Source: PLA3 sp964592235 (lineage in GTDB: Bacteria > Planctomycetota > Phycisphaerae > UBA1845 > UTPLA1). From it: a DNA stretch of 64,000 nt. The notes below the pieces were generated by a model. It did no database searches. It was not told the origin of the DNA and was given only the letters and a program-made list of their open reading frames with translations. A program made the position numbers and the translations under genes. How positions within the stretch are numbered: the stretch's first letter is position 1; each line of letters opens with the position of its first letter. The DNA lies in the NCBI GenBank assembly GCA_964592235.1, contig CAZQCF010000021.1, positions 1 to 64,000 of the forward strand, read 5' to 3'. Shown piece after piece: positions 19,510 through 28,345 of this stretch.

Positions 19510-19932
19510 ATGCAGAAGGTGACTTGCTTATTCGGGTTGTGGTTTGTCGCGGCAACCGGGTTGACGGGCTGCGCCGCGAACGACGGCCCGCCCATCACGG
19601 AAGTGAAATCGGCGACGCAGATGCAGGAGAAGATGTCCGCCGGCGCGATGGTCGTCCACGCGCTGGACGCCGAACACTTCGCCAAAGGCCACGTCCCCGG
19701 CGCGGTCAACATCGACTACGAGAAAATGACCCTCGAGATGCTCCCCGCCGAGAAGGACAAGCCGATCGTGTTCTACTGCGCCGGCGGCATGTGCCCCGTC
19801 GGCCGAATGGCCGCGAACAAGGCGCGGTCGTGGGGCTACACGAATGTGTCGGTCTATGAGGGTGGCATCAAGGACTGGCGCGCCGCGGGAATGAAGGTCG
19901 AAACCGGTTCATCGTCCGGGCCGCGACCGTAA
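19510..19932 (+). CDS. Rhodanese-domain lipoprotein
   Basis: A 140-residue protein with a lipoprotein signal peptide ending in the lipobox LTGC (C21), then a single rhodanese domain with H-x-P-G-A in KGHVPGAVNIDY and the active-site loop starting at C90 in VFYCAGGMC. It is likely anchored in the envelope and transfers sulfur or binds an anion. The start at 19510 has GGGAGTG just upstream; an in-frame ATG at 19477 is an alternative. It begins shortly after the M24 peptidase gene and may share its transcript. Confidence 0.82.
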   Translation: MQKVTCLFGLWFVAATGLTGCAANDGPPITEVKSATQMQEKMSAGAMVVHALDAEHFAKGHVPGAVNIDYEKMTLEMLPAEKDKPIVFYCAGGMCPVGRMAANKARSWGYTNVSVYEGGIKDWRAAGMKVETGSSSGPRP

Positions 19933-19992
19933 GGGAGCGACGAGCGCCTGCGGAACGGCACGCGCCTATCCGGCAAGATATTCCTGCTGCCG

Positions 19993-20508
19993 TTACAGGA
20001 CAGACTCCCTCAACTTCCGCTCCAGTTCCGCCAGCGTCGGGCAATCGACAATCGTATCTTTCCGCCGGTGATCGATCGCCCGGCCCGCCAGTTCCCCGGC
20101 CCAGCCGCCCGTCGACGACAGCGCCAGCACCGGACGCCCGTACATCCACGCGAACGCGATCTCGCTCAACGTCCCGGCCGCCCCGCCCATGCACACGATC
20201 ACGTCGCCCGCGATGCCGGTGATGACGTTTCGCGCCCAGCCCAGCCCCGTCGGGATCACGATGTGCGCGTAATCGTTCGCCTCGTCCATGCTTGTGCCCG
20301 GCACGACCGCAACCACCGTCCCCCCTGCCGCCGCACACCCGCGCGACGCCGCCTCCATGATGCCGTCGCGACCGCCCGTCACCAGCACCAAACCCAGCCG
20401 CGCAATGAGCGCTCCGACCTGCTCGGCCAGGGCCAGCGTCGCCGTGTCCGGTTCGCTTGGCCCGATCAGCGCCACCTGCCGCCGGCGCGTGCGATTCACT
20501 TCCGCCAT
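19993..20508 (-). CDS. LOG-like Rossmann protein (TIGR00725/YvdD type)
   Basis: A 171-residue protein of the lysine-decarboxylase-like superfamily. The nucleotide-binding pattern is seen in LVLVTGGRDGIMEAASRG, and GGAAGTLSEIAFAW matches the PGGxGTxxE motif that in LOG enzymes hydrolyses cytokinin nucleotides. Relatives act as nucleoside 5'-monophosphate phosphoribohydrolases; the exact substrate here is unknown. The start at 20508 has AGGAGGGAG upstream. The longer frames from 20613 and the overlapping arginine-rich frame were rejected. It converges with the rhodanese gene. Confidence 0.75.
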   Translation of the reverse strand: MAEVNRTRRRQVALIGPSEPDTATLALAEQVGALIARLGLVLVTGGRDGIMEAASRGCAAAGGTVVAVVPGTSMDEANDYAHIVIPTGLGWARNVITGIAGDVIVCMGGAAGTLSEIAFAWMYGRPVLALSSTGGWAGELAGRAIDHRRKDTIVDCPTLAELERKLRESVL

Positions 20509-20650
20509 CGTCGCTCCCTCCTGTGGTCCCATCCCGCAAAATCGTATGTTCCCGGCAGCGTAACCGGCCGCCGCGAATCCGAAAACGACGCCGCGCCGCC
20601 TTGTACTGGTCATTTCTACTCTTCAAACGAACAGGCTATTACTACAAGCT

Positions 20651-20768
20651 GTTTCAAAACCCCCTCTCCCTTCGAGGGAGAGGGTTAGGGTGAGGGTGAA
20701 TCGTTTCGTTCTAACCGCTCTTCCCCCGCACCCGACCTCTCCCCCAAGGGGGAGAGGAGTTTTGAAAC
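20651..20768. repeat. 118-bp MITE/REP-like element with terminal inverted repeats
   Basis: The ends are GTTTCAAAAC and GTTTTGAAAC, continuing inward as CCCCTCTCCC on both sides to give arms of about 20 bases with one or two mismatches. Two internal hairpins, CTCTCCCTTCGAGGGAGAG and CTCCCCCAAGGGGGAG, lie near the ends. CCCTCTCCC-type repeats like this are scattered in many bacterial genomes. No coding capacity and no clear target-site duplication were seen. Confidence 0.6.
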
Positions 20769-20915
20769 CGGTACTAGTGCCTCGCCAGACTTGGCCAGAT
20801 CCGCCCCCGCTCAACGGTTGCCGCGCGACGGGGTGACTCGCTAAACTGACTGCATCGGCGTCGCGTGCCCGACGCCCCTATCGCGCGCTTGTCTAAAGAT
20901 GCCTGGGATCGCGCC

Positions 20916-21791
20916 ATGATCCAGCCACGCCGCTGCCTTCGCCCATCCCGTACGACCGATCGGGCTTTCACGCTCATCGAGGTACTCGTTGTCATCTCGC
21001 TGATCGCCCTGCTCGTGTCGATCCTGCTTCCGGCGCTGAACAAGGCGCGCAACCAGGGCATGACGGTCAAGTGCCTCGCGAACCTGCGCGAACTGCTGAT
21101 GGCCACGCAGTATTACTGGGACGCCAACGACGATCAGAAACTCGTGCCGTGGTATCAGTGGCCCGTCCACGCGGGTTACAACCCCAACCCGATCGCGCCG
21201 TGGGTTTTTGGCGGGTCGAAGGCCACCAAGCCCGGGCAATACCCAAATGCAGACAGCAGTCTCTACCCGGCCGAGATTCGACCGCTGAACAAGTACATCG
21301 ACCCTTATGCCCGCGGCACGCAATTGATTCGCTCGTTTGTCTGCCCCGGCGACCGATCCAACTACGCCCCGATCATCGGCACCGAACAAGAAAACGTCGA
21401 GGAGGAAGTCGTCTCCTCGTGGGAGGCCAACGGCACGAGCTACTCGCTCAACACCAGCTTCATGGAAGGCTACGGCGGCGGCACGGGGAACTTCAGTATC
21501 AATGACATCCAGCCGTTCACGCAGCGGATCGCGCCGTTCCTCACCGGCGGCCATGCGGCGCGATTCATCATGTGGGGCGAGCAGGGCTTTTATACATCGT
21601 GCTATCGCGCCACGCCGCGATTGCCCAACCAGGCCAGCGCCCTCAAATGGGGCTGGCACCGAAAATTCTCCAACTGGTCAGCCGGTTTCGCCGACGGCCA
21701 CGCCATGCACGGCTTCTATGACACGCGTCTTGTTTACGGCCTGGGCGGCACGATCTGGCAGCCGGATTTTCGACTGCCCAGCGGGTCGTAG
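20916..21791 (+). CDS. Type II secretion prepilin-type protein with N-terminal cleavage signal
   Basis: A 291-residue protein. RAFTLIEVLVVISLIALLVSI is the prepilin peptidase site plus pseudopilin helix, cut after the alanine-preceding segment so that FTLIE begins the mature protein. The rest is a soluble domain ending in the motif FADGHA, as in the DUF1559-like prepilin families that are greatly expanded in planctomycetes. It is probably assembled into or carried by a type II/IV pilus-like system in the envelope. The ATG at 20916 was chosen because it gives the normal short basic leader. Confidence 0.82.
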   Translation: MIQPRRCLRPSRTTDRAFTLIEVLVVISLIALLVSILLPALNKARNQGMTVKCLANLRELLMATQYYWDANDDQKLVPWYQWPVHAGYNPNPIAPWVFGGSKATKPGQYPNADSSLYPAEIRPLNKYIDPYARGTQLIRSFVCPGDRSNYAPIIGTEQENVEEEVVSSWEANGTSYSLNTSFMEGYGGGTGNFSINDIQPFTQRIAPFLTGGHAARFIMWGEQGFYTSCYRATPRLPNQASALKWGWHRKFSNWSAGFADGHAMHGFYDTRLVYGLGGTIWQPDFRLPSGS

Positions 21792-21867
21792 TTCGATCCG
21801 AGCGGCGAAATACCCGAGGATGGGCGAAGCATGGCCGCGGCCCCTGCGGCCATACCCACTCCGAGTG

Positions 21868-22608
21868 TCACATTATCGCGAGCAGCATCCCCACGAACGA
21901 TTCGACATCCTCCACCGTCGCGTAGCCGTCGCGGTTCGTATCGGCCCGGCAGCGGTCTTCATCCGTTCGGCCGGTGGGATCGAGCACCGTCGCGACGAAC
22001 TCGGCGACGTCGCGCCCGTCGATCACCGTGTCGCCGTTGCAGTCGCCGCGCGTGCAGTCAACCGTCGCGAAGTGAAAGGTGAACGCGCTCGATTCCGCAT
22101 AACCCGTCGTGCCCGTGTCCACGAGCTTGAACGTCGCCCGCCAGAGCACCTTCAGCGGGTCGAAGCTCGCATGATCGGAGTTGACGTGCCACGTCAGGTG
22201 CGCGTGCAGCGCCGCCCCGCCGAGCAGCGCCCGTTCGCCGGGGTCGTCGATGATGGCAAACGTGTTGGTGATCGCGCGGAAGGCCGGATCCGCCGCGACC
22301 AGCTCCAGCCGAATCTGGCAACCGCTCTGGAGCGTGAAGAGATCGTTCTCCGGTTCCTCGACGACGAGGTGATCAAAACCCGGCTCCGTGCCGGTCCAAC
22401 CGTTGAACAGCCCGCCGGACGGTTCGAGCACGGTGATTTCGGAATCGGGGTTGTAGCCGTCGATGCGAAGCTGGTTCGCGGCGGATCGTGCCACGATAAC
22501 GTCACCTTCGTCCACGCCGGCGCGAGCGACGCCGTTTCCCGACAGCACCAGTACCGCGACAAGCACCGCACAAGACGTGCAACGTAGATTGACCAAGTGA
22601 GTGTTCAT
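21868..22608 (-). CDS. Secreted dockerin-type repeat protein
   Basis: A 246-residue protein with a signal peptide (VLVAVLVLSGNGVARA) and a soluble central domain of unknown fold. Near the C-terminus are two calcium-binding EF-hand-like dockerin repeats: GDCNGDTVIDGRDVAEFV and ADTNRDGYATVEDVESFV. Such C-terminal pairs are frequent in planctomycete secreted proteins and may act in protein-protein attachment or sorting. It lies downstream of the prepilin gene at 22694-23398 on the same strand and may be co-transcribed with it. Confidence 0.75.
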   Translation of the reverse strand: MNTHLVNLRCTSCAVLVAVLVLSGNGVARAGVDEGDVIVARSAANQLRIDGYNPDSEITVLEPSGGLFNGWTGTEPGFDHLVVEEPENDLFTLQSGCQIRLELVAADPAFRAITNTFAIIDDPGERALLGGAALHAHLTWHVNSDHASFDPLKVLWRATFKLVDTGTTGYAESSAFTFHFATVDCTRGDCNGDTVIDGRDVAEFVATVLDPTGRTDEDRCRADTNRDGYATVEDVESFVGMLLAIM

Positions 22609-22693
22609 GATGCGATCTTTCCCCGATCGCTCGCGCGATCGGCTCCTGAAAAAAGGCTCTACCCCGAGGCTGCCGGCCGTCCGCAAAAAGCGT

Positions 22694-23398
22694 CTACCAG
22701 GCGACTTTCGGGTCGTACTTGTTATGAATCCACGAAATGTTTGGAAATGAGCTATGGAGCAGGTCGATGGCGTACGTCTCCTCGAACCGCTCCGGCTCGG
22801 CATGGCCGTCCACGAATCCGTAGTTGGCGCGCGTCTGGTGCCGTTTGATCTGCACCTCGCGCGACGCCATCGTCAGCGGATTGGCGAACCACGTTTCGGG
22901 ATGAACGTGATCGGCGACGGCGAAATCGCCCGTCTCCGCCAGTTCGGCCCAGAAGATCGTGGTCGACGGCCGGGTGATGCGCGTGGCGTTGTTGAACTCC
23001 TCGCGCCCCTCCAGCGTTCCGACGGTGTAGTAATTGGTCGCGTAACTCAATCGCCGCAACTGGGTCGTCCCCGGCAGGTGCTTGATCCAGTAGGGGCTTT
23101 CATCCGCCGGGCAGCGGCAGACCTTCTCCGAGCCGATCTCCTGCGACGCCGTGTTGATCCACGCATTGGCCTCGTCGACGCTCCCGCCGTGGGCGAACCC
23201 GACGGCCGGCAAACGCCCGTCGTTGTTGTCGGCGTACATCTGCACGGCTTGACCCAGGCTGTGGAGATTCGCCAGACAGGCGGTCGAACGACTGATCTGC
23301 CGCGACTTGTTCATCGCCGGCAGCAGAATGCTGATCAACAGCGCGATGATCGAGATCGAAACCAGCAGCTCGATCAACGTGAAGGCACGTTGCTTCAT
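22694..23398 (-). CDS. Type II secretion prepilin-type protein
   Basis: A 234-residue protein starting MKQRAFTLIELLVSISIIALLISILLP, the classical prepilin cleavage site and hydrophobic helix with a short basic leader. The soluble part includes CRCPADESPYW and ends with FVDGHAEPERF, the late DGHA motif of planctomycete prepilins. It is a paralogue of the protein at 20916-21791, transcribed in the opposite direction. The start at 23398 gives the normal short leader; the ATG at 23413 would add five residues. Confidence 0.82.
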   Translation of the reverse strand: MKQRAFTLIELLVSISIIALLISILLPAMNKSRQISRSTACLANLHSLGQAVQMYADNNDGRLPAVGFAHGGSVDEANAWINTASQEIGSEKVCRCPADESPYWIKHLPGTTQLRRLSYATNYYTVGTLEGREEFNNATRITRPSTTIFWAELAETGDFAVADHVHPETWFANPLTMASREVQIKRHQTRANYGFVDGHAEPERFEETYAIDLLHSSFPNISWIHNKYDPKVAW

Positions 23399-23569
23399 GG
23401 CAGGCTCTCGCAATCGCCGGCCAAGTCAGCCGAGCGATCGCACCGATGGATGATTGAATTCAGCAAACGCGATCAACACCGCGCGAAAGCGCGAGAGGGC
23501 ACGGGTGCCATGCAGACCGGGCGCGCGAGGGCGCAGGAATGCACGATGGCCGTGAGAGAGAAGTTCGCG

Positions 23570-23845
23570 TTAGCCAAGAGGCGGCGCGCGGGGCGAAGCG
23601 GGCGAGCGATGGAATCGACTGATCGGCGCGGCGACCGCGACTGGTCTCGCGCGGCGAATCGATTGAGGCAGGAAAACATAGAAGACCGCCGCAACCACCA
23701 GCGCTGCGGCAACCGTGACGAGCAGGTAGCAGGTCTCGCAACCAGCCTTGAAGCCGGCGTCGTGATGATGCAGCGCAGCCGCGGCGCCCGTCGCAAACGC
23801 GGCGAACGTGAGCACCAGCAACCATGTCAAGACGCGCTGTTTCAT
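23570..23845 (-). CDS. Small membrane protein with HHHDAG and CETC metal-binding-like motif
   Basis: A 91-residue protein with two hydrophobic segments (about 6-25 and 40-60) separated by LHHHDAGFKAGCETCYLL. His clusters with C-x-x-C are typical of small copper- or zinc-handling membrane proteins such as DUF2946, but I cannot assign a family firmly. The tail is arginine- and proline-rich. A strong promoter with an overlapping operator-like palindrome lies directly upstream, which supports a regulated gene. An ATG six bases further upstream (23851) is an alternative start. Confidence 0.5.
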   Translation of the reverse strand: MKQRVLTWLLVLTFAAFATGAAAALHHHDAGFKAGCETCYLLVTVAAALVVAAVFYVFLPQSIRRARPVAVAAPISRFHRSPASPRAPPLG

Positions 23846-23889
23846 AACCAAAGAACCGATTGCGCGAAAACGCGACCTCGATGGAACGC

Positions 23890-23922
23890 ATTACATTGTA
23901 ATACGATCGCCGGAGGTGTCAA
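23890..23922 (-). promoter_or_regulatory. Sigma-70 promoter with overlapping ATTACA-T-TGTAAT operator
   Basis: On the minus strand TTGACA (23917-23922) and TACAAT (23895-23900) are separated by 16 bases, placing the start of transcription near 23888, about 43 bases before the small membrane protein gene. The perfect palindrome ATTACA-T-TGTAAT (23890-23902) covers the -10 box. TACA/TGTA dyads are used by BlaI/MecI/CopY-type repressors, though with a slightly longer spacer. Confidence 0.6.
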
Positions 23923-23988
23923 CCGGATTCCCGCGGCGGATGGTCGCACTCGATCAACCGCCCGGGCAAAAAGCCCGCAGCTCATTGC

Positions 23989-24756
23989 TTAATCGCCGGG
24001 CGGCGCTTGCGGAAACGTGATCGCCGCAACCATCATCCGTCCGTAGCGGGTCCAGAGCGCATCCGGGGATAGCCGCTCTTCGTTCGGCGGTAGCTCCAGC
24101 GTGATAATGGGAATTCCCAGCGACTCGCCCGCGAAAGACCCCAGCGACCCGGGCCGACCACCCAGCTTCTTCACCGGCAGCTCGCTGTACCGCCCCATCG
24201 CCCGGGCCAGCCCTTCGGCCGGGCCGTCGTAGTCGATGCACACCAGCGGCTGATGAATGCTCACGATCCGCGCCGGGCGATGCTTGAGCAACAGTTCGTG
24301 CAGCGCGCGGCTCTCCGGCTCGGAGAGCGCCGAGTCGCCATGCCGGTCGGAGGTCTGGTAGTTGTCCGCCGGAAAATTTCGATTCAGATCGACGCCGCGC
24401 ACGTTGTGGCGGATCTTCTTCGCGTAGCCGTCAGGATTGGCCACGGGCATCAGCAGCACGCGGCGCCCTTCGAGCAGCGCGGGATTCGTAGCGATGTATT
24501 CGACGAGGCGGTTGACGATCGGCGTGCCGGCCCATTCGTTGCCGTGGATGGTCGCCATGATGAACACGACATCCGGCCCGCTGCCCGCCGTGAGCAATTC
24601 AATCGGGCGGTTCTCAACCGAGTGACCGAGGATCGTGCTTTGCCAGATTCCCTCGCGGGGCTTCGCCGGCTCGGTCGGCTTGAGGCACCCCGCGGACAGC
24701 AGCACCGGGGCCAGCAATATGCACGATGACGTGAAACGACGGGCGGCTGTGCTCAA
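23989..24756 (-). CDS. M14 family zinc carboxypeptidase-like lipoprotein (MpaA-like)
   Basis: A 255-residue protein. The start is a TTG at 24756 with GGGAG five bases upstream, giving a lipoprotein signal ending LLSAGC. The M14 zinc motif is IHGNEW (H-x-x-E), followed by NPDGYAKKIRHNVRGVDLNRNFP with the conserved N-P-D-G and D-L-N-R-N-F substrate-binding residues, and the third ligand in VSIHQPL. A C-terminal ITLELPPNE supplies the catalytic glutamate. Relatives such as MpaA cleave the gamma-D-Glu-diaminopimelate bond of murein peptides. The lipobox points to a periplasmic site. The reading frame extends upstream over the ispG start region but lacks a good signal there. Confidence 0.78.
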   Translation of the reverse strand: MSTAARRFTSSCILLAPVLLSAGCLKPTEPAKPREGIWQSTILGHSVENRPIELLTAGSGPDVVFIMATIHGNEWAGTPIVNRLVEYIATNPALLEGRRVLLMPVANPDGYAKKIRHNVRGVDLNRNFPADNYQTSDRHGDSALSEPESRALHELLLKHRPARIVSIHQPLVCIDYDGPAEGLARAMGRYSELPVKKLGGRPGSLGSFAGESLGIPIITLELPPNEERLSPDALWTRYGRMMVAAITFPQAPPGD

Positions 24757-24811
24757 AGTGTGCTCCCAGCTAGAATCCACGAAATCGCGGGCAGTTTCGG
24801 AGACGAGCGGC

Positions 24812-26026
24812 ATGAATGCAAGGCGGCGGACGCGGCAAGTGCGGGTGGGGCCGGTGGCCATCGGGGGCGATGCGCCGGTCTCGATCCAATCGATGACCAG
24901 CACCTACACGTGGGAGATCGACAAAACCGTCGCGCAGATTCAGGCGCTGGCCCGCGCCGGGGCCGACATCGTGCGCGTGGCCGTGCCGGAGGCGAAGGAC
25001 ACCGAGGCGCTGAAACACATCATGCCGCAGGTGCCGGTGCCGATCGTGGCCGACGTGCACTTTCATTTTCAGCGGGCCATCGAGGCCGTCGAGGCAGGCG
25101 TGCACAAGATCCGCCTGAACCCGGGCAACTTGCAGGATCGCAAGCAGGTCGACCGCGTGATTCGCCTGTGCCGCGAGCGCGGCGTCCCGATCCGCGTCGG
25201 CGTGAACGAGGGCGGCATCGTCGAACGGCGCGACAAGGACAAGCGCGCGGCCGAGAAAGCGCGGCTGGAGACCGACTACGAAGGCCATCTCGTCGGCATC
25301 ATGCTGGAGAAGCTCGCGGAGTATCTGCGCATCTTCGACGAGAACGATTTTCACGATGTGGTCATCTCGGCGAAATCGATCGACCCGCGGATCGTGATCG
25401 CCGCATACCGCGAGATCAGCAAGCGATACGACTACCCGCTGCACCTGGGCGTGACGCACGCCGGGCCGAAGGAGACGGGCTGCATCCGCAGCGTGGCGGC
25501 GCTGGGGGCGCTGCTGGCCGAGGGCATCGGCGACACCGTGCGGATCAGTTACGCGAGCGACCCGGTCTATGAGGTGGAGGACGCGAAAGAGCTGTTGAGC
25601 TGCCTCGGCCTGCGAGCGCGGGTCGAGCCAGAGCTGATCGCCTGCCCGACGTGCGGGCGGATTGAGATTGATCTCATCACAATGGTGCAGGACGTTCGCC
25701 GGCGGCTGGCGGAAATTAAGACGCCCGTGAAAGTCGCAGTCATGGGCTGCGTGGTCAACGGCCCCGGCGAGGCCGAGGGCGCCGACGTGGCGATCTTCGC
25801 CGGCAAGGGCAAAGGAATCATCTATGTGCAGGGTGAACAGAAGCGGACGGTGACCGAGGGCGAGATGCTCGAAGCGTTGTACGAAGAATGCGTGGCCTTC
25901 GCGGCGCGGGTTGAACGCGGCGAGGCCCGCCTCTCCGGCGGCGGCGTGACGATCAAGCCCCCCGACCCCCTTCCGCGAGCCGATGGGAGCCTGCCGTTGA
26001 CGGTTGTGGCTGCTCGGCGCGGATAG
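24812..26026 (+). CDS. ispG: 4-hydroxy-3-methylbut-2-enyl diphosphate synthase (flavodoxin/ferredoxin)
   Basis: A 404-residue IspG/GcpE protein of the compact bacterial type. It converts 2-C-methylerythritol cyclodiphosphate to HMBPP in the MEP isoprenoid pathway. N-terminal TIM barrel motifs include SIQSMTSTYT, ADVHFHFQRAI and IRLNPGNLQDR. The C-terminal iron-sulfur domain carries three cluster cysteines, C278 and C281 in ACPTCGR and C313 in MGCVVNGPGEA, with the conserved glutamate just after. GGAG lies eight bases before the ATG. It is divergent from the M14 lipoprotein gene, whose start is only 55 bases away. Confidence 0.95.
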   Translation: MNARRRTRQVRVGPVAIGGDAPVSIQSMTSTYTWEIDKTVAQIQALARAGADIVRVAVPEAKDTEALKHIMPQVPVPIVADVHFHFQRAIEAVEAGVHKIRLNPGNLQDRKQVDRVIRLCRERGVPIRVGVNEGGIVERRDKDKRAAEKARLETDYEGHLVGIMLEKLAEYLRIFDENDFHDVVISAKSIDPRIVIAAYREISKRYDYPLHLGVTHAGPKETGCIRSVAALGALLAEGIGDTVRISYASDPVYEVEDAKELLSCLGLRARVEPELIACPTCGRIEIDLITMVQDVRRRLAEIKTPVKVAVMGCVVNGPGEAEGADVAIFAGKGKGIIYVQGEQKRTVTEGEMLEALYEECVAFAARVERGEARLSGGGVTIKPPDPLPRADGSLPLTVVAARRG

Positions 26027-26079
26027 CGATTGCAGGGTGCGCCTTCGGCACACTACGAGTAACTACAGGCTGGACGGAT

Positions 26080-26135
26080 ACCGTAGGGTGCGTCCTCGAC
26101 GCACCACGAATAACAGGCGCGTTGAGAACGCACGC
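26080..26135. repeat. Dispersed GGGTGCGTC hairpin repeat
   Basis: The sequence GGGTGCGTCCTCGACGCACC forms a hairpin (GGTGCGTC/GACGCACC) and occurs here and again near 47350. A diverged copy precedes it at about 26035. Such repeats lie only between genes. Confidence 0.5.
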
Positions 26136-26152
26136 TACCTTTGGCCCCCGGC

Positions 26153-28345
26153 TCAATACATGAACAACATCTCGCGATACTTCGGCAGCGGCCAGTAGTG
26201 GTCATCCACCACCAGTTCCAGCGCATCGGCCGCCGCGCGCACGTCGTTCATCGCGGGCTTGACCTGGTCGCGGTAATACAGAGCGTGCTTGAAGTGATCC
26301 CCCCCGCCGTGGTCGGCCTCGCTGCGGATGCGATCGAGCGAATCGACCGCCGTGTGCAGCCTGGCCAGCAGGGTGGAAACGTTGCGCAGCGTCTTCTCCG
26401 GCGCGGTCACGTCGCCGCCGGCCTGCTTCGTGCCGACGAGGCATGCCGCGACATCTGTCTGATACTTCATCACCGCCGGCAGAATCTGCGTCCGGGCCAT
26501 GTCGCTGGTCAGCTGCGCCTCGATGTTGATCGTCTTGATGTACGCCTCCAGCGCGATCTTGTAGTTCGCGTCCATCTCCGTCGGCGTCAGCACGGCGTGG
26601 CGGTTGAACATGTCTTTCACGGCTGGATCAATCATGACCGTCAGCGCGTCCACGCTCGACTTCACGTTGGGCAGGCCGCGCTTCTCCGCCTCGACCTCCC
26701 ACGCGCTGCTGTAGTTGTCGCCGTTGAACAACACCGCCTGATGCTTCTTGAGGTTGTCCTGCACGACCTTCTGAACGGCCGCTTCGAACTTCGTGCCGCG
26801 GGCCGTCTCGGCCTCGATCTCGTTGGCGAGCGTGTCCAGCGCATCGGCGACGATGACGTTCAGCACCGTGTTCGGAAACGCGATGGACTGGCTGGAGCCG
26901 ACCGCCCGGAACTCAAACTTGTTGCCGGTGAACGCGAACGGACTCGTGCGGTTGCGATCGGAATCGTCGCGCGGCAGCGGCGGCAGGCTCGAAACGCCCA
27001 GTTGAATGAACCCCGCCGCCCGGCCGCCCTCGGACTTGCCGCTGATGATCCCGTTGACGACCTCCGTCAGTTTGTCGCCGAGATAAACGCTGATGATCGC
27101 CGGTGGCGCTTCGTTCGCGCCGAGCCGATGATCGTTGCCCGGCGTGGCGATCGACGACCGCAGCAGCAGCGCGTTCTTGTGAATCGCGCTGATCACAGCC
27201 GTAAGGAAAACGAGAAACTGCGCGTTCTCGTGCGGCGTATGGCCGGGGTCGAGCAGGTTGTTGCCCCGGTCGTCGGCGATGGACCAGTTGTTGTGCTTGC
27301 CGGAGCCGTTCACGCCGGCGAAGGGTTTCTCGTGCAGCAGGCACTTGAAACCGTGCTTCAGCGCCGCGTTCTTGAGCACCTCCATGAGCAGCATGTTGTG
27401 GTCGACCGCGACGTTGGTCGTCTCATAGACCGGCGCGATTTCGAACTGCCCCGGCGCGACTTCGTTGTGCCGCGTCTTGATTGGGATGCCCAGTTCGTAC
27501 AGCGTGCGCTCGGCGTCCATCATGAACGCCAGCACGCGCTCCTTGATCGAGCCAAAATAATGATCCTCCATCTCCTGCCCCTTCGGCGGGCGGGCGCCGA
27601 ACAGCGAGCGCCCGGCGTTGATCAGATCGGGCCGCAGGAAATAGAAGCGCCGGTCGATGAGAAAGTACTCCTGCTCCGGGCCGGCGGTGCACGAGACGGA
27701 TTTCACGTCCTTGTTGCCGAAGAGCCGGAGCATGCGCACGGCCTGCTTCGACAGCGCGGAGATGGATCGCAGGAGCGGCGTCTTTCGGTCCAGGGCGGTG
27801 CCGTCGTAGCTGTAGAACGCCGTCGGGATGCACAGCGTCTTGCCGTTGACGCTGTCCATCAGAAACGCCGGGCTGGTCGGGTCCCACGCCGTGTAGCCGC
27901 GGGCTTCGAACGTGCTGCGCGTGCCGCCCGAGGGAAAGCTGCTGGCGTCCGGCTCGCCCATGATGAGGTTCTTGCCCGAGAACTCGACGATGGCCTGCCC
28001 CTCGGCCGTTGGTGTCAGAAACGTGTCATGCTTCTCGGCCGTCAGACCGGTCAGCGGCAGGAACCAGTGGCAGTAGTGCGTCGCGCCGCGCTCGATGGCC
28101 CAGTCCTTCATGGCGTTGGCGACGACATCGGCCACCGGCGCGTCAAGCGGGACGCCCTCGCGCATCGTCTGGATCAGCGCGCGGTAGGCATCCTTCGGCA
28201 GCTTGGACTGCATCGTGGACAGGTTGAAGACGTTCTTCCCGTAGATGTCGCGCACCGGCTCGGCCTCGGGGTGAATCGTGGCGACGGGCATGCGTTGCGC
28301 GCTGATGGCGGCGATGGCGTCAAAACGGCGGCGTGCGGGGCTCAT
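26153..28345 (-). CDS. glnN: Glutamine synthetase type III
   Basis: A 730-residue protein of the GlnN (GSIII) family, about 250 residues longer than GSI. Diagnostic stretches are the N-terminal ARRRFDAIAAIS..YGKNVFN, the catalytic core GPEQEYFLIDRRF, KTRHNEVAPGQFEIAPVYE, and ATP-binding GSGKHNNWSI, followed by the GSIII-specific C-terminal helical domain. It makes glutamine from glutamate, ammonia and ATP in the cytoplasm as a large double-ring complex. GAGGA precedes the ATG. No PII gene is adjacent. I found no sigma-54 promoter upstream, in contrast to the gdh unit at 55 kb. Confidence 0.95.
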   Translation of the reverse strand: MSPARRRFDAIAAISAQRMPVATIHPEAEPVRDIYGKNVFNLSTMQSKLPKDAYRALIQTMREGVPLDAPVADVVANAMKDWAIERGATHYCHWFLPLTGLTAEKHDTFLTPTAEGQAIVEFSGKNLIMGEPDASSFPSGGTRSTFEARGYTAWDPTSPAFLMDSVNGKTLCIPTAFYSYDGTALDRKTPLLRSISALSKQAVRMLRLFGNKDVKSVSCTAGPEQEYFLIDRRFYFLRPDLINAGRSLFGARPPKGQEMEDHYFGSIKERVLAFMMDAERTLYELGIPIKTRHNEVAPGQFEIAPVYETTNVAVDHNMLLMEVLKNAALKHGFKCLLHEKPFAGVNGSGKHNNWSIADDRGNNLLDPGHTPHENAQFLVFLTAVISAIHKNALLLRSSIATPGNDHRLGANEAPPAIISVYLGDKLTEVVNGIISGKSEGGRAAGFIQLGVSSLPPLPRDDSDRNRTSPFAFTGNKFEFRAVGSSQSIAFPNTVLNVIVADALDTLANEIEAETARGTKFEAAVQKVVQDNLKKHQAVLFNGDNYSSAWEVEAEKRGLPNVKSSVDALTVMIDPAVKDMFNRHAVLTPTEMDANYKIALEAYIKTINIEAQLTSDMARTQILPAVMKYQTDVAACLVGTKQAGGDVTAPEKTLRNVSTLLARLHTAVDSLDRIRSEADHGGGDHFKHALYYRDQVKPAMNDVRAAADALELVVDDHYWPLPKYREMLFMY

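Noticed and set aside
24770..26053. 427-residue minus-strand frame over ispG
   Set aside because: Shadow of ispG, with the same composition bias as other antisense frames here.
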